Assembly: GCA_009827215.1 (NCBI GenBank)
Contig: WUAJ01000012.1
Span: 1-24,545 of the forward strand
Direction of reading: 5' to 3'
DNA from: Phycisphaeraceae bacterium
GTDB lineage: Bacteria; Planctomycetota; Phycisphaerae; Phycisphaerales; UBA1924
Length of the DNA stretch: 24,545 nt
Shown in pieces: positions 23,580 through 24,545 of the stretch (positions within the stretch are counted from its first letter, which is position 1; every line of letters begins with the position of its first letter). The notes under the pieces are model-generated. The model did not search any database, had not been told where the DNA came from, and worked only from the letters and a program-made list of their open reading frames with translations. Made by a program: the position numbers and the translations under genes.

Positions 23580-23585
23580 AGTGTA
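23580..23585 (-). promoter_or_regulatory. -10-like box placed for a leaderless lipoprotein transcript
   Basis: On the minus strand TACACT, then CTGGC (5 nt), then ATG 23574, inside the 38-nt gap after the VOC gene. It nearly repeats the box in front of the VOC gene itself. No Shine-Dalgarno sequence and no good -35. Confidence 0.45.
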
Positions 23586-23612
23586 GGGACTCAGCCCGCT
23601 CCGGTTTCAGAG

Positions 23613-24038
23613 TCACGAATTCCGCGGCCCACGCCAGATATCAGCCGTGATCAGCTCCACAGAGTTCCCGTACGGGTCCCGGCAATAGATCGAACGCCCG
23701 TGATCGAACCCGTCGTCCTCGCCCCAGGCGACTTCTTGCTCGACCCCGATCCCGAAGGAGCTGAGCTGATCCTTCCACGCGTCGTAATCGCTGTCCTCGA
23801 TTCGCAGCGCGATATGTCCCGCACCACGCGGGCCGTGACTCGGCACATCGCGTCCCGGACGATCTGACAGCTGCGGATTAAACACCAGCAGCACGTGATG
23901 CTCGTCGATCCGGAAGTGCGTCATCAGCTCCGACTCCCCGCCGGGCTGGTTGAGTCCGAGCACGTCCCTATAGAACCACGCGGCTCGTTCAATGTCGTCC
24001 GCGTAGAGCACCGTTTCGAGAATGGATTGAGGTTTCAT
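23613..24038 (-). CDS. VOC (glyoxalase / bleomycin resistance / dioxygenase) superfamily protein
   Basis: A 141-residue protein of the vicinal oxygen chelate fold, with two beta-alpha-beta-beta-beta units. The first begins ILETVLYADDIERAAWFYRDVLGL, the second GHIALRIEDSDYDAW and ends with SIYCRDPYGNSVELI, a near-perfect VOC signature. H75 and E128 are plausible metal ligands, with one or two more from the first unit. Members include glyoxalase I, extradiol dioxygenases and fosfomycin or bleomycin resistance proteins; substrate cannot be told. It is the first gene of a minus-strand run with the lipoprotein and methyltransferase genes, and is divergent from the DUF1569 gene with 65 nt between them. 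The ATG lies 6 nt behind TATACT with no Shine-Dalgarno sequence. Confidence 0.93.
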   Translation of the reverse strand: MKPQSILETVLYADDIERAAWFYRDVLGLNQPGGESELMTHFRIDEHHVLLVFNPQLSDRPGRDVPSHGPRGAGHIALRIEDSDYDAWKDQLSSFGIGVEQEVAWGEDDGFDHGRSIYCRDPYGNSVELITADIWRGPRNS

Positions 24039-24044
24039 GCCCAG

Positions 24045-24050
24045 AGTATA
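24045..24050 (-). promoter_or_regulatory. -10-like box placed for a leaderless VOC transcript
   Basis: On the minus strand TATACT (five of six consensus bases), then CTGGGC (6 nt), then ATG 24038. The 12-base string TATACTCTGGGC is almost the same as that before the lipoprotein gene. There is no Shine-Dalgarno sequence. Confidence 0.5.
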
Positions 24051-24060
24051 CGTCGTGGTC

Positions 24061-24066
24061 TACCAT
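24061..24066 (+). promoter_or_regulatory. Possible -10 box for the DUF1569 gene
   Basis: TACCAT, 43 nt before ATG 24104, in the 65-nt divergent gap shared with the VOC gene. It would give a leader of about 31 nt containing AAAGGA. No clear -35. Confidence 0.3.
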
Positions 24067-24103
24067 CAGATGTCGCGAATCTCGAGGGGGTCGAAAGGAC
24101 ACC

Positions 24104-24545
24104 ATGCAAGTCGCTGATAAATCCAAATGGTCACCCAAATCGTTCCACTCCATCGAAGAACTCCGTGCTGATCTGGACAAGATCGAAGCCGCCCACAACG
24201 ACGGCACGCTCGACACCAACGGCGGATGGAGCGTCGGACAGAACCTCGCGCACTGCGCCACGTTCATGAAAAACTCCTTCGATGGTTTCGAAATGAGCGC
24301 CCCCTGGTTCGTTCGCATCCCAATCTCGCTGATCCTCAAACCCATCGCGACCAAACCAACCTCGCAGATGAAGCCGGGATTCAAGCTCCCTGAGAAAGCG
24401 AAGGAACTCCGCCCCGCCGACGAGGTCAGCGTGGAGGAAGGACTCGCGATGATGCGCACCCAAACCGATCGCATCATCAACGGCGAGAAGATGGAAATCC
24501 CGAGCCCACTCTTCGGAAAGCTCACGCACGAGCAGTGGACCAACC
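24104..24545 (+). CDS. DUF1569 domain protein, N-terminal part (3' truncated by the window)
   Basis: The reading frame from ATG 24104 stays open to the right edge for 147 codons, so the end of the gene is outside the window. AAAGGA precedes the ATG at good spacing. The protein shows DUF1569 features: the helix WSVGQNLAHCATFMKNSFDGF with H50 as a candidate metal ligand, the loop MKPGFKLP, and the closing block PSPLFGKLTHEQW. DUF1569 proteins have a DinB-like four-helix fold and are usually small cytoplasmic proteins; their reaction is not known. Little should be missing, since the family is about 150-180 residues long. It is divergent from the VOC gene. Confidence 0.85.
   Translation, partial: MQVADKSKWSPKSFHSIEELRADLDKIEAAHNDGTLDTNGGWSVGQNLAHCATFMKNSFDGFEMSAPWFVRIPISLILKPIATKPTSQMKPGFKLPEKAKELRPADEVSVEEGLAMMRTQTDRIINGEKMEIPSPLFGKLTHEQWTN

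Noticed and set aside
1..24545. Search for CRISPR arrays, tRNA or rRNA genes, insertion sequences, att sites and prophage or defence genes
   Set aside because: No regularly spaced direct repeats, no cloverleaf-like sequence, no transposase or integrase motifs and no recognisable defence proteins were found by reading; a short RecQ alone is not evidence of a defence system.

Overview
This window most likely comes from the Phycisphaerae class of Planctomycetota. It is moderately GC-rich and densely coded, with 25 credible protein genes. The main phylum clues are a prepilin-like protein with a FTLIELLVVIAIIALL leader of the kind abundant in Planctomycetota, secreted proteins and lipoproteins of no recognised family, and a secreted protein with a single c-type heme motif. 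The assignment is an inference from gene content. No rRNA, tRNA, CRISPR array, insertion sequence or prophage was recognised.

Layout. (1) 1-3096, plus strand: the end of a chemotaxis cluster, with the C-terminus of CheA, then CheX, CheY and a FapA (DUF342) protein. (2) 3189-8321, plus: a secreted CX4CH cytochrome-like protein, a coiled-coil lipoprotein with an acidic tail, a ferredoxin-NADP+ reductase-like flavoprotein and a secreted helical-repeat protein. (3) 8371-11318, plus: oppA and oppB of an oligopeptide importer, with no oppC, oppD or oppF nearby. (4) 11328-13378, minus: a DUF1444 protein, a TrpG/PabA glutamine amidotransferase and an unrecognised protein. (5) 13707-15848, plus: acyl carrier protein, FabF and a small FliN/SpoA flagellar switch protein. 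(6) 15861-16904, minus: the prepilin-like protein. (7) 17123-21876, plus: GH15 glucoamylase-like enzyme, short RecQ helicase, FKBP isomerase and family 2 glycosyltransferase. (8) 21863-24038, minus: VOC protein, lipoprotein and zinc-ribbon methyltransferase. (9) 24104 to the end, plus: a partial DUF1569 protein.

How the genes relate. The chemotaxis cluster and the distant FliN-like protein suggest a flagellated cell, or one with a flagellated stage. acpP and fabF supply the carrier and condensing enzyme of fatty-acid elongation. The remaining genes look like housekeeping and envelope functions rather than one pathway.

The most interesting signal is regulatory. Seven genes (oppA, fabF, recQ, trpG, the gene at 11328-11792, the lipoprotein at 22732-23574 and the VOC gene) have a TAnnnT -10-like hexamer ending exactly 5 or 6 nt before the start codon and no Shine-Dalgarno sequence. 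This geometry predicts leaderless mRNAs. Most other genes here have clear Shine-Dalgarno sequences, and several of those have a similar hexamer 20-60 nt further upstream. No complete new defence, mobile or biosynthetic system was found.
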